In this document: piece after piece, positions 27,604 to 34,341 of the stretch
Numbering within the stretch: position 1 is the first letter of the stretch
How the letters are laid out: every line of letters begins with the position of its first letter
Source: Candidatus Krumholzibacteriota bacterium
GTDB lineage: Bacteria; Krumholzibacteriota; Krumholzibacteriia; Krumholzibacteriales; Krumholzibacteriaceae
Length of the DNA: 64,000 bases
Assembly (NCBI GenBank): GCA_016932415.1
Contig: JAFGCX010000008.1
Location: forward strand, 1 to 64,000
Direction: 5' to 3'
Notes under the pieces: model-generated
What the model was told of the DNA's origin: nothing
The model's input: only the letters and a program-made list of their open reading frames with translations
Databases searched by the model: none
Made by a program: the position numbers and the translations under genes

Positions 27604-28264
27604 CCAGGGCAGGATCGCCGTGGCTCCCTCAGTGCTGGCAGCCGATTTTTCGATCCTTGGCGAAGAGATCTCATCGGTGGAAAAAGCAGGCGCCGATTTT
27701 CTTCATCTTGACGTCATGGACGGCTGTTTCGTTCCCAATATAACTTTTGGTCCTATCATCGTGTCCGCGATATCCAGGCTGGCGAATACGCCTCTTATAA
27801 CTCACCTTATGATCAATGATCCGGCAAAATATATCGATCCCTTTGTAGAAGCGGGTTCTTCGGTGATCAGCTTTCATCACGAGGCGGTAAAGTCGGGGCA
27901 TCTGGCGATCATTGACCGGCTTCACGAAAGAGGATGCGCCGCGGGGATAGCTATCAACCCTGATACGCCTCTCTCTGCTATCGAAGAAGTGATCGAGCGC
28001 ATCGATCTTTTGCTCCTTATGACGGTCTTTCCCGGATTCGGGGGACAGAAATTCATAAACAACGTTCTTGCCAAGATAGAGCAGGCTGCGGCGAAAAAAG
28101 AGAAGAACGGGTATAATTTCGCCATAGAAGTGGATGGAGGTATCAATGGCGATACCGCTGCGTCGGTGAGGGACGCGGGCGGCCAGATCCTGGTTGCCGG
28201 GACGGCGGTTTTCGGCAGTAGCGATTATTTCACGGCGATCAGCACGATCAGAGGACGGTCCTGA
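27575..28264 (+). CDS. rpe: Ribulose-phosphate 3-epimerase
   Basis: A 229-residue TIM barrel. Interconverts ribulose 5-phosphate and xylulose 5-phosphate. Signatures: A-P-S-V-L-A-A-D-F, H-L-D-V-M-D-G-x-F-V-P-N-I-T-F-G (metal and catalytic Asp), H-L-M-I, M-T-V-F-P-G-F-G-G-Q-K-F and E-V-D-G-G-I-N. TTG 27575 follows AAGGAGG by 5 bases and lies inside the PASTA gene, so the N-terminus is about ten residues longer than usual. Confidence 0.95.
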   Translation: MSSSFRQSIDQGRIAVAPSVLAADFSILGEEISSVEKAGADFLHLDVMDGCFVPNITFGPIIVSAISRLANTPLITHLMINDPAKYIDPFVEAGSSVISFHHEAVKSGHLAIIDRLHERGCAAGIAINPDTPLSAIEEVIERIDLLLLMTVFPGFGGQKFINNVLAKIEQAAAKKEKNGYNFAIEVDGGINGDTAASVRDAGGQILVAGTAVFGSSDYFTAISTIRGRS

Positions 28265-28301
28265 CCGGCCTCGACCCGCTTGAGAGAGATAGTGATTTCA
28301 C

Positions 28302-28330
28302 TTGCCTGACCCCGGAAATCGTGTTACTTT
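28302..28330 (+). promoter_or_regulatory. Candidate promoter for the ffh-rpsP-trmD-rplS operon
   Basis: TTGCCT (28302-28307), 17-base spacer, TACTTT (28325-28330), in the 95-base gap after rpe and 30 bases before ffh. Four of six matches at each box. Confidence 0.45.
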
Positions 28331-28359
28331 AAATCTTTTACGGCTGGGAGTGATTGCAG

Positions 28360-29685
28360 GTGTTCCAGGACCTGAGTGAGAAGTTCGCCCGCGTATTCAA
28401 GGAGTTGAGAGGACACGGAAAGGTCCGTGAAGTCCATATCCAGGCGGCGATGAAGGAAGTGCGAAGAGCGCTTCTCGAAGCTGACGTAAATTACAAGGTC
28501 GTAAAGGGTTTCATAGCGAATGTCAGCGAGAGGGCTCTTGGTGAGAAAGTACTGGACAGCCTCACTCCTGACCAGCAGATTATAAAGATTGTTCACGAGG
28601 AACTGATCAGTATCCTCGGTGGAGGGCCGACGGCATTCACGCTCTCCGGTTCACCGGCGGGAGTGATGGTGTGCGGGCTTCAGGGGGCCGGCAAGACGAG
28701 TTTTACGGCGAAGCTTGCCGTATATCTGAGAAAAAAGGGGAGGAATCCCCTGCTTGTCGCGGCCGATATTTATCGGCCGGCGGCTGTTCAGCAGCTGGAG
28801 GTACTCGGCAGGGAGATAGATACTCCGGTCTTCGCTCCCGGAATCGATCTTCCGGTGGAAGAGATAGTAAGAAAAGCCGTTATCGAAGCGAAGAAAAATC
28901 TTCGCGACACGATTATCGTTGATACAGCAGGGCGGCTTCACATAGACGGCGAGATGATGGATGAGCTGAGCAGGGTGAAGGAGATCCTCAGGCCTGAGGA
29001 ATCACTTCTGGTGCTGGACAGCATGACCGGACAGGAAGCAGTGACTGTCGCTCGCGAGTTTAAAAAAGAGATAGACTTCACCGGTGTTGTCCTTACCAAG
29101 CTTGATGGGGACACACGTGGTGGCGCCGCGCTTTCAGTCTCCTCAATAGCGCGTGTGCCGATAAAATTCGTCTGTGTCGGTGAGAGAACGGGAGACCTTG
29201 AAGCGTTTTTCCCCGATCGGATGGCTGGAAGGATCCTGGGAATGGGAGATATCCTCTCCCTGGTGGAGAAGGCCCAGGATACTCTGGATGAGAAGAAGAT
29301 CAAGGAGCTTGAAAGCAAGCTTCTCAAGGAGGCATTCACCCTCGAAGACTTCCTTGACCAGCTCCAGCGGCTGAAGAAAATGGGGCCGGTTGATCAGATC
29401 CTCGGCATGGTGCCAGGGATGAAGTTGAAGGGTGCCCTTCCGTCCGGTGTGGGCGAGAAGGAGATGAAGAAGATCGAGGCGATCATCCAGTCTATGACTC
29501 CTCTGGAGCGGCGTTCCCCGCAGCTTATCGGAGGATCGAGAAGGCGCAGGATCGCTAACGGAAGCGGTTCCAGCGTTCAGGACGTGAACCGTCTGCTGAA
29601 TCAGTTTCAGCAGATGAAGAAGATGATGAAGCGATTTTCGAAAGCAGCCGGGAAGATGCCGGCAGGCTTTCCGCATTCACGATGA
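28360..29685 (+). CDS. ffh: Signal recognition particle protein Ffh
   Basis: 441 residues. Binds signal sequences and 4.5S RNA for co-translational membrane targeting. N domain opens M-F-Q-D-L-S-E-K-F; the G domain has the P-loop G-L-Q-G-A-G-K-T (about 106-113), D-T-A-G-R and T-K-L-D-G-D-T-R-G-G-A; the Met-rich M domain contains G-S-R-R-R-R-I-A-N-G-S-G for RNA binding. GTG 28360 gives the canonical N-terminus and has GGGAG 9 bases upstream. The 4.5S RNA gene is not in this window. Confidence 0.97.
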   Translation: MFQDLSEKFARVFKELRGHGKVREVHIQAAMKEVRRALLEADVNYKVVKGFIANVSERALGEKVLDSLTPDQQIIKIVHEELISILGGGPTAFTLSGSPAGVMVCGLQGAGKTSFTAKLAVYLRKKGRNPLLVAADIYRPAAVQQLEVLGREIDTPVFAPGIDLPVEEIVRKAVIEAKKNLRDTIIVDTAGRLHIDGEMMDELSRVKEILRPEESLLVLDSMTGQEAVTVAREFKKEIDFTGVVLTKLDGDTRGGAALSVSSIARVPIKFVCVGERTGDLEAFFPDRMAGRILGMGDILSLVEKAQDTLDEKKIKELESKLLKEAFTLEDFLDQLQRLKKMGPVDQILGMVPGMKLKGALPSGVGEKEMKKIEAIIQSMTPLERRSPQLIGGSRRRRIANGSGSSVQDVNRLLNQFQQMKKMMKRFSKAAGKMPAGFPHSR

Positions 29686-29716
29686 ATCGAAACCAGGTAT
29701 TTAACGGAGGTAGGAG

Positions 29717-30226
29717 TTGGCAGTAAAAATCAGAATGAAGAGGATGGGTTCGAAAAAGAACCCCTTCTTCCGTATTGTCGCAGCGGATTCCAGGTTTCCC
29801 CGCGACGGCCGTTTTATCGAGATGCTCGGATTTTACGATCCGATGACTGAACCGGCCAATATCAAGATCGACGAGGATAAACTTTATAAATGGCTTGATG
29901 ACGGGGCCAAGCCGACTGATAATACGGCGGATGTGCTGAAAAAGGCTGGATTGCTCGAGAGATGGCAGCTTCTGAAGAGTGGAGTCAAGATCTCCGAACT
30001 CGATGAAGTCATTGAAGCGAGAAGAGAAAAACAGCCGAAACCGGAAGGGAAAAAGGTCGAAAAGCTATCAAAGAAAGCGGTAGCGGCGGCCCAAAAAGCT
30101 CAGGAGGATAAGGACAAGGCGGAAGAGGAAGCGGCGAAAAAGGCTGAAGAGGCAGTTCCCGATAGCGAGAAAGCTGCCGAAGAGACGCCCGCGGAGAATG
30201 AAGCGGGAGAGACTCCGAAAGAGTAG
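29717..30226 (+). CDS. rpsP: 30S ribosomal protein S16 with long charged tail
   Basis: 169 residues, about twice the usual length. Residues 1-85 are ordinary S16 ([26 protein letters not shown]). Residues from about 96 to the end are a low-complexity Lys/Glu/Ala tail, probably a disordered or helical extension at the ribosome surface. Alanine- and glutamate-rich S16 tails occur in some FCB bacteria. The TTG start is fixed by the canonical N-terminus and by GGAGG just upstream. Confidence 0.96.
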   Translation: MAVKIRMKRMGSKKNPFFRIVAADSRFPRDGRFIEMLGFYDPMTEPANIKIDEDKLYKWLDDGAKPTDNTADVLKKAGLLERWQLLKSGVKISELDEVIEARREKQPKPEGKKVEKLSKKAVAAAQKAQEDKDKAEEEAAKKAEEAVPDSEKAAEETPAENEAGETPKE

Positions 30227-30327
30227 AACCGGAAGCGGAGAAAATTTATTCATATCATCGGGAGATATACTGAAAGAGATATCTATCGATACGGAGCATG
30301 CCGGCACTTAAAAGGAGCCAATAGCAG

Positions 30328-30573
30328 ATGAATATAGAACCTATTAAGACGATGATACACAAGATCTGCGAGATGCTTGTCGACCATCCTGAAGCAATCA
30401 GGATCATCGAAGAGACTCGCGACGATACAATGATCATAGTGCTGTCAGTTGATAAATCCGATGTCGGCAAAGTGATCGGCAGGAACGGTCAGACAGCCAA
30501 AGCACTGCGAGCCCTGGTCAATGCCGCCGCTACCCGAATGGGTAACAGGGTGCTTCTTGAGATCAGGGAATGA
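30328..30573 (+). CDS. khpA: KH-domain RNA-binding protein KhpA
   Basis: 81 residues consisting of one KH domain with the RNA-contacting loop I-G-R-N-G-Q-T-A-K-A-L-R. KhpA (YlqC) pairs with KhpB/Jag in many bacteria to regulate cell-wall growth and RNAs. Its place between rpsP and rimM is typical. AGGAG lies 10 bases before ATG 30328; it overlaps rimM by 4 bases (ATGA). Confidence 0.94.
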   Translation: MNIEPIKTMIHKICEMLVDHPEAIRIIEETRDDTMIIVLSVDKSDVGKVIGRNGQTAKALRALVNAAATRMGNRVLLEIRE

Positions 30574-31106
30574 GCATTCAGATGCGATCGGATACAGCGT
30601 ATCTGGGCAATATCGTAAATACTGTTGGATTGAAAGGTGAAGTAAAATTACTTCCCAGCAGTGATTTCTGGGTCGAGGCTCTTGATGTGGAGAAGCTCGA
30701 CCTGGTATCGCGAGATGGAGTCCGCAGGATCGTCCATATTGACAGATACAGGATAAGAAAAAATGTTTTTATCATCAAGTTTTCAGGGATCGAGGATATA
30801 GACGAGGCTGAATCGATCATGGGAGATGCCTTGGAGATCTCCGTCGACGCGCTGGATGAGAGACTTCTTCCCAGGGAGTTGAAACCTTTCCAGGTCAAGG
30901 GCGTGGAAGTCTTCAAGATCGATGGGACACCGGTCGGAACAGTCACAGGCATTCTTTCAGGGCCTCAGCAGGATTGCCTGATAGTAGAAAAAAACGAAAA
31001 GCGATGTCTTGTTCCGAATGTGCCGGAAGTCGTTAAGCTCATAGACCTCGACAGAGGCGTGATCGAGATAGATCCACCTGAAGGATTGCTCGATCTTACA
31101 TGGTGA
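30570..31106 (+). CDS. rimM: Ribosome maturation factor RimM
   Basis: 178 residues. Assists assembly of the 30S head around S19. N-terminal beta-barrel with Y-L-G-N-I-V-N-T-V-G-L-K-G-E-V and C-terminal PRC-barrel with V-P-N-V-P-E-V-V-K-x-I-D-L. Translationally coupled to khpA by ATGA and nearly overlapping trmD. Confidence 0.94.
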   Translation: MSIQMRSDTAYLGNIVNTVGLKGEVKLLPSSDFWVEALDVEKLDLVSRDGVRRIVHIDRYRIRKNVFIIKFSGIEDIDEAESIMGDALEISVDALDERLLPRELKPFQVKGVEVFKIDGTPVGTVTGILSGPQQDCLIVEKNEKRCLVPNVPEVVKLIDLDRGVIEIDPPEGLLDLTW

Positions 31107-31117
31107 AAGGGCCCGGG

Positions 31118-31813
31118 ATGGATTTTTATTTTATATCGATCTTTCCCGAACTCTTCGGCGGAGTCCTTGATACGGGAGTGCTGGGTATCGCTTCCAGAAA
31201 AGGCCTTGCCAGATATAACGTCATCAACCTGAGGGATTTCGCCGTCGACAGCCATGGTTCTGTCGATGACTATCCTTACGGAGGCGGACCGGGGATGGTA
31301 ATGATGGCGCCACCGGTGGTCGAGGCTGTAGAATCGGTCCGGGGCGATGGTGACGAAGGGGATGTACGCGTCATAATGCTTTCGCCCGCGGGAAAGCTGT
31401 TCGACCAGGATATGGCAAGGGAACTCTCGAGCGCGGACAAGATCATATTTGTCTGCGGCAGGTACAAGGGAGTAGATGAAAGGGTCAGGGACCTTGTCGT
31501 GACCGACGCCATATCGATAGGCGATTATATTGTCAGCGGAGGAGAACTTCCCTCGCTCGTCATCGCCGATTCGATAGTGAGAAATTTCCCCGGTGTCCTG
31601 GGCGATGAGCGCAGCAGGGATACAGATTCGTTCGATATCGAACGGGGGCGCTCACTCGACGCGGCTTATTACACAAGACCGCCTGAATACAGGGGGATGG
31701 AAGTCCCGGAGGTGTTGATATCGGGCGACCATGCCAGGATCGATCGGTGGAGAAAGAGTTCGGCGCTCGAGCGGACGAAGAAGTTCAGACCCGATCTTTC
31801 CGGCAGCGAATGA
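31118..31813 (+). CDS. trmD: tRNA (guanine-37-N1)-methyltransferase
   Basis: 231 residues. Makes m1G37, preventing +1 frameshifts. SPOUT trefoil-knot signatures: P-Y-G-G-G-P-G-M-V-M, F-V-C-G-R-Y-K-G-V-D-E-R-V and S-I-G-D-Y-I-V-S-G-G-E-L-P. The start is set at ATG 31118 (M-D-F-Y-F-I-S-I-F-P-E), the usual N-terminus; an in-frame ATG at 31100 overlaps rimM. Confidence 0.97.
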   Translation: MDFYFISIFPELFGGVLDTGVLGIASRKGLARYNVINLRDFAVDSHGSVDDYPYGGGPGMVMMAPPVVEAVESVRGDGDEGDVRVIMLSPAGKLFDQDMARELSSADKIIFVCGRYKGVDERVRDLVVTDAISIGDYIVSGGELPSLVIADSIVRNFPGVLGDERSRDTDSFDIERGRSLDAAYYTRPPEYRGMEVPEVLISGDHARIDRWRKSSALERTKKFRPDLSGSE

Positions 31814-31835
31814 AAAGGATGTAAATTTATTACCG

Positions 31836-31873
31836 CTGGTATATATTTACCAGACAGGCCGGGCGGGGCCCGG
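31836..31873 (+). promoter_or_regulatory. Two tandem hairpins in the rplS leader
   Basis: Hairpin 1: ctggta (31836-31841) and taccag (31848-31853), 6 bp, 6-base loop. Hairpin 2: ccgggc (31859-31864) and gcccgg (31868-31873), 6 GC-rich bp with a GGG loop. They sit 43 bases before the L19 start and after trmD. Ribosomal-protein leaders of this type often mediate autoregulation by L19; that role is inferred. Confidence 0.45.
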
Positions 31874-31915
31874 AAGTGGATTTGAATCAGATCAAAAAAA
31901 TGAAGGAGAGGCAGA

Positions 31916-32269
31916 ATGGATATTCTAGATCAGATCTCGGCCAGGCAGATGAAAAACTCACTTGGCGACTTCAGCGTCGGCGACACGGTCCGCATCGACG
32001 TAAAAGTTGTTGAAGGCAAGAGGGAAAGGATCCAGGCGTTTCAGGGAACAGTCATCCAGCGCAAGGGTAGCGGTGTCGGAGAGACGTTCACAGTGCGTAA
32101 AGTGACCCAGGGAGTGGGTGTAGAGCGCGTCTTTCCACTGCATTCTCCGAACCTTGCCGGCATCAAGGTGCTTCGCAAGGGAAAAGTCAGAAGGGCTAAA
32201 CTCTATTATCTGCGAAATCTGAAAGGTAAAGCGGCCAGGATCCCCGAAAAGACAGACAGAGGAAAGTAA
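31916..32269 (+). CDS. rplS: 50S ribosomal protein L19
   Basis: 117 residues. Sits at the 30S-50S interface. Signatures: [17 protein letters not shown]-x-Q-A-F-Q-G-T-V-I and T-V-R-K-V[15 protein letters not shown]. GGAG precedes ATG 31916, and the stop overlaps the rnhB start (TAATG). Confidence 0.97.
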   Translation: MDILDQISARQMKNSLGDFSVGDTVRIDVKVVEGKRERIQAFQGTVIQRKGSGVGETFTVRKVTQGVGVERVFPLHSPNLAGIKVLRKGKVRRAKLYYLRNLKGKAARIPEKTDRGK

Positions 32270-32895
32270 TGTCCCGATCGACCCGGACCTCTTTCATCGA
32301 TCTCACCGCATTCGATGAGATCAGGAAGAGACCTCCAGTCAGATTTCTGGCGGGAGTCGATGAGGCGGGAAGAGGAGCGCTCGCCGGTCCCGTAGTCGCT
32401 GCCGCTGTCATATGCGATCCGTGTGATGAGCTTTCGCGGGTACGCGATAGCAAGCTGTTATCGGAAAAGACGAGGGAAGAACTCTTCGACGAGATAAGGA
32501 CAAGAGCTGTCGCCTGTTCGGTCGGGATCATCGGCCCGATGGAGATCGACAGGATAAATATCCTGCAGGCTACTTTAAAGGCTATGCGGATAGCAGTCGA
32601 GAACCTGCCGCTAGTGCCCTGCCATGTGATAATAGACGGATGTCAGATTCCACGCATAGATTGCAGTACAGAGGCTGTCGCGGGTGCTGATAACAAGAGT
32701 TTTTCAGTCGCAGCCGCGTCAATTATCGCCAAAGTCACCAGAGACAGGATATTAAGAGAAAAAGAAGAGGAATTTCCCGGATACGATTTTTCCAGAAACA
32801 AGGGATATGGAACAAAGAGTCATCTCGAAGCGATAGCACTCAGGGGCAGGACAGCCATACATAGAAGGAGTTTCAGGACAAAAGTGGATCTGTGA
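32269..32895 (+). CDS. rnhB: Ribonuclease HII
   Basis: 208 residues. Removes ribonucleotides from DNA and RNA primers. The catalytic motif G-V-D-E-A-G-R-G-A-L-A-G-P lies near residues 28-40, with further acids in V-I-I-D-G and a later Asp region; A-A-A-S-I-I-A-K-V-T-R-D is the family block. The start overlaps the rplS stop. Confidence 0.96.
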   Translation: MSRSTRTSFIDLTAFDEIRKRPPVRFLAGVDEAGRGALAGPVVAAAVICDPCDELSRVRDSKLLSEKTREELFDEIRTRAVACSVGIIGPMEIDRINILQATLKAMRIAVENLPLVPCHVIIDGCQIPRIDCSTEAVAGADNKSFSVAAASIIAKVTRDRILREKEEEFPGYDFSRNKGYGTKSHLEAIALRGRTAIHRRSFRTKVDL

Positions 32896-32909
32896 CGGGA
32901 GGAGTGGAT

Positions 32910-33275
32910 GTGAAGGGGAACCAGGTCTGCGGCGCGGCGGGGGAAAGAATAGCCGGCGAATATCTCGAATTGATCGGATACAGGATCATAGAGAAGAATT
33001 TCAGAACGGGACATCTCGAGATCGACATAATCGCGTCAGATGACGACTGTATCGTATTCGTCGAGGTCAAGACGAGGAAAAGCGACAGATTCGGCGAAGC
33101 ATACGATTCGATAAGCAGGAAAAAGATTTCAAATATACGGAAAGCCGCCTGTAACTATCTGTCAAACAGGGAAGATAAGGCTTTTTTCCACCAGGTCCGG
33201 ATCGATGTAGTGGCAATAGATCTTTCGGCAGTAAAGGGAAGACTGCTTTTAAGGCATCTGAAAGGGGTCTCTTAG
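32910..33275 (+). CDS. yraN: YraN/UPF0102 family nuclease-fold protein
   Basis: 121 residues with the PD-(D/E)xK-like core: G-E-x-I-A-x-x-Y-L at the N-terminus, E-I-D-I-I-A-S-D and I-V-F-V-E-V-K-T-R-K, the catalytic Asp-Glu-Lys arrangement. The function is unproven; it resembles Holliday-junction resolvases. GTG 32910 is chosen for GGGAGGAG 5 bases upstream; a GTG at 32892 overlaps the rnhB stop but lacks a site. Last gene of the operon. Confidence 0.9.
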   Translation: MKGNQVCGAAGERIAGEYLELIGYRIIEKNFRTGHLEIDIIASDDDCIVFVEVKTRKSDRFGEAYDSISRKKISNIRKAACNYLSNREDKAFFHQVRIDVVAIDLSAVKGRLLLRHLKGVS

Positions 33276-33288
33276 AAAAATACTTGAT

Positions 33289-33317
33289 TTGACTCTGTTT
33301 TACGTCTATTTTACAGA
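33289..33317 (+). promoter_or_regulatory. Weak candidate promoter for the lipoprotein gene
   Basis: TTGACT (33289-33294), 17-base spacer, TACAGA (33312-33317). The -35 box is good and the -10 box poor; it lies 35 bases before the start. Confidence 0.3.
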
Positions 33318-33351
33318 TACGTTAAGATTTGATTTTTAAGGAGGGTTAAGG

Positions 33352-33984
33352 GTGTCTGACAAGAAAAAGTGCATTTCTATTGCGTTGTTGCTGCTGTTTA
33401 TCTTCTCCGGTTGCAAGGTAGTAGAGACCCAGCTAAAGGATCTCTCTCTTGAGGAAATGGACGCGCTGGAAGAAAAATATATCGGAAAGACCGCCTGGAC
33501 CAGGTCGCTTTTGATAAATATTGAGAACAATACCCGTACGGAACAACGCGAGGTCAGGGTAATCGACAGGGATATCGAAGTAAAAGTAATCGCTCTGGAT
33601 ATGCACTGGGGCGGGGCCGTGACAGTAAAGGGTCCCAAAAGAAGTGTAGTAAGACATGCGCTTAATATTGAAAGACCTGTGACAATGGAATCGTTCGAAG
33701 AGGCTCTCGGCAGGGCTCTCTGGTTCAAGAACCCCGAGTACCGCTACAGGATGGATCTCAGGAAATTCGGCAAGAAAACGGCAAAAGCTATAGCGAATCA
33801 TGAGCTTTACAAGGGGATGCAGATTGATGCCGCTCTCGAATCATGGGGATATCCCGATGACAGAAACACGAGCGAGATCGGCGGTGTAGCGCAGGAACAG
33901 TGGATCTATAAGGATCCTCGTGACAGGACCAAGAAACGCTTTGTTTATTTTCAGGATTCTCTCGTAGCGAGCTGGGACGAGTAA
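33352..33984 (+). CDS. Small lipoprotein with C-terminal G-Y-P/W-x-Y domain
   Basis: 210 residues. A lipoprotein signal peptide ends in the lipobox F-S-G-C (Cys near 21). The middle part has strands and R-E-V-R-V-I-D-R-D. The last 60 residues carry W-G-Y-P, E-Q-W-I-Y and R-F-V-Y-F-x-D-S-L-V, a pattern like BamE/SmpA-type folds and very similar to the small secreted protein at 38694. Function unknown; probably attached to the outer membrane from the periplasmic side. GTG 33352 has AAGGAGG upstream. A strong terminator follows. Confidence 0.75.
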   Translation: MSDKKKCISIALLLLFIFSGCKVVETQLKDLSLEEMDALEEKYIGKTAWTRSLLINIENNTRTEQREVRVIDRDIEVKVIALDMHWGGAVTVKGPKRSVVRHALNIERPVTMESFEEALGRALWFKNPEYRYRMDLRKFGKKTAKAIANHELYKGMQIDAALESWGYPDDRNTSEIGGVAQEQWIYKDPRDRTKKRFVYFQDSLVASWDE

Positions 33985-34015
33985 CCGCGGATTCAGAACA
34001 GACGCTGTTTGAAAG

Positions 34016-34057
34016 ACAGAAGCCCTTTCCGGGCGGAGGCCGGGAAAGGGCTTCTGT
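34016..34057 (+). terminator. Strong bidirectional hairpin terminator
   Basis: A perfect 15-bp inverted repeat: acagaagccctttcc (34016-34030) and ggaaagggcttctgt (34043-34057), 12-base loop, followed by ttgttg on the plus strand. It ends the lipoprotein transcript and may also stop minus-strand readthrough from the small RNA. Confidence 0.8.
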
Positions 34058-34067
34058 TTGTTGACTC

Positions 34068-34186
34068 TAAAAAGAAAGCCCCCGTTCTAACCGTGGGGGT
34101 GGATGACTCTGGAGCAAACTCTGTAAGAGCTGAGCCCGCGGATTTTTCCCAAAATCATTCGCCTCACCAATCTAACAGGAGCTTTC
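34068..34186 (-). ncRNA. Candidate ~119-nt structured small RNA (undescribed)
   Basis: Read on the minus strand. It starts just downstream of a consensus promoter and ends at a terminator hairpin (CCCCC at 34099-34095 with GGGGG at 34083-34079) followed by CTTTCTTTTT. The 5' end AAAGCUCCUGUU (34185-34174) pairs over 12 positions with AACGGGGGCUUU (34086-34075). The two non-Watson-Crick pairs are G-U on this strand but would be A-C on the other. Inside is a hairpin GAUUUU-GGGA-AAAAUC extended by GCG/CGC and UGAG/CUCA, and a second CUCU-UAC-AGAG. It has no convincing open reading frame. A closed rod of this kind recalls 6S-type RNAs, but length and sequence do not match 6S, 4.5S, tmRNA or RNase P as I know them. 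Confidence 0.65.
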
Positions 34187-34192
34187 ATTTAT

Positions 34193-34221
34193 ATTATATA
34201 CCTAATCTAATTACGTGTCAA
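34193..34221 (-). promoter_or_regulatory. Consensus sigma-70 promoter of the candidate small RNA
   Basis: On the minus strand: perfect TTGACA (34221-34216), exactly 17-base spacer, perfect TATAAT (34198-34193). It is the best promoter match I found in the window. No coding start lies downstream of it on that strand; the next thing is the structured RNA and then terminators. Confidence 0.8.
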
Positions 34222-34341
34222 TGACGTGAATGGGATTATATCTTTGGGCGGATGTATATATCTTATTTTGTTCACACTTAGGCTTTTATATTATTTATGA
34301 AGAATCCGGTAGGCTGTTTGAGCGTCCGAACTTCTATTCAG

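Noticed and set aside
34068-34186. Assignment of the candidate RNA as 6S, 4.5S or RNase P RNA
   Set aside because: The closing stem is 6S-like, but length is short for 6S, the 4.5S tetraloop region (GGAAG/AGCAG) is missing, and RNase P core motifs are absent. Left unassigned.
34009-34224. 71-codon plus-strand frame across the intergenic RNA region
   Set aside because: It crosses a 15-bp terminator hairpin and the candidate small RNA, has no ribosome site and no hydrophobic or motif content.
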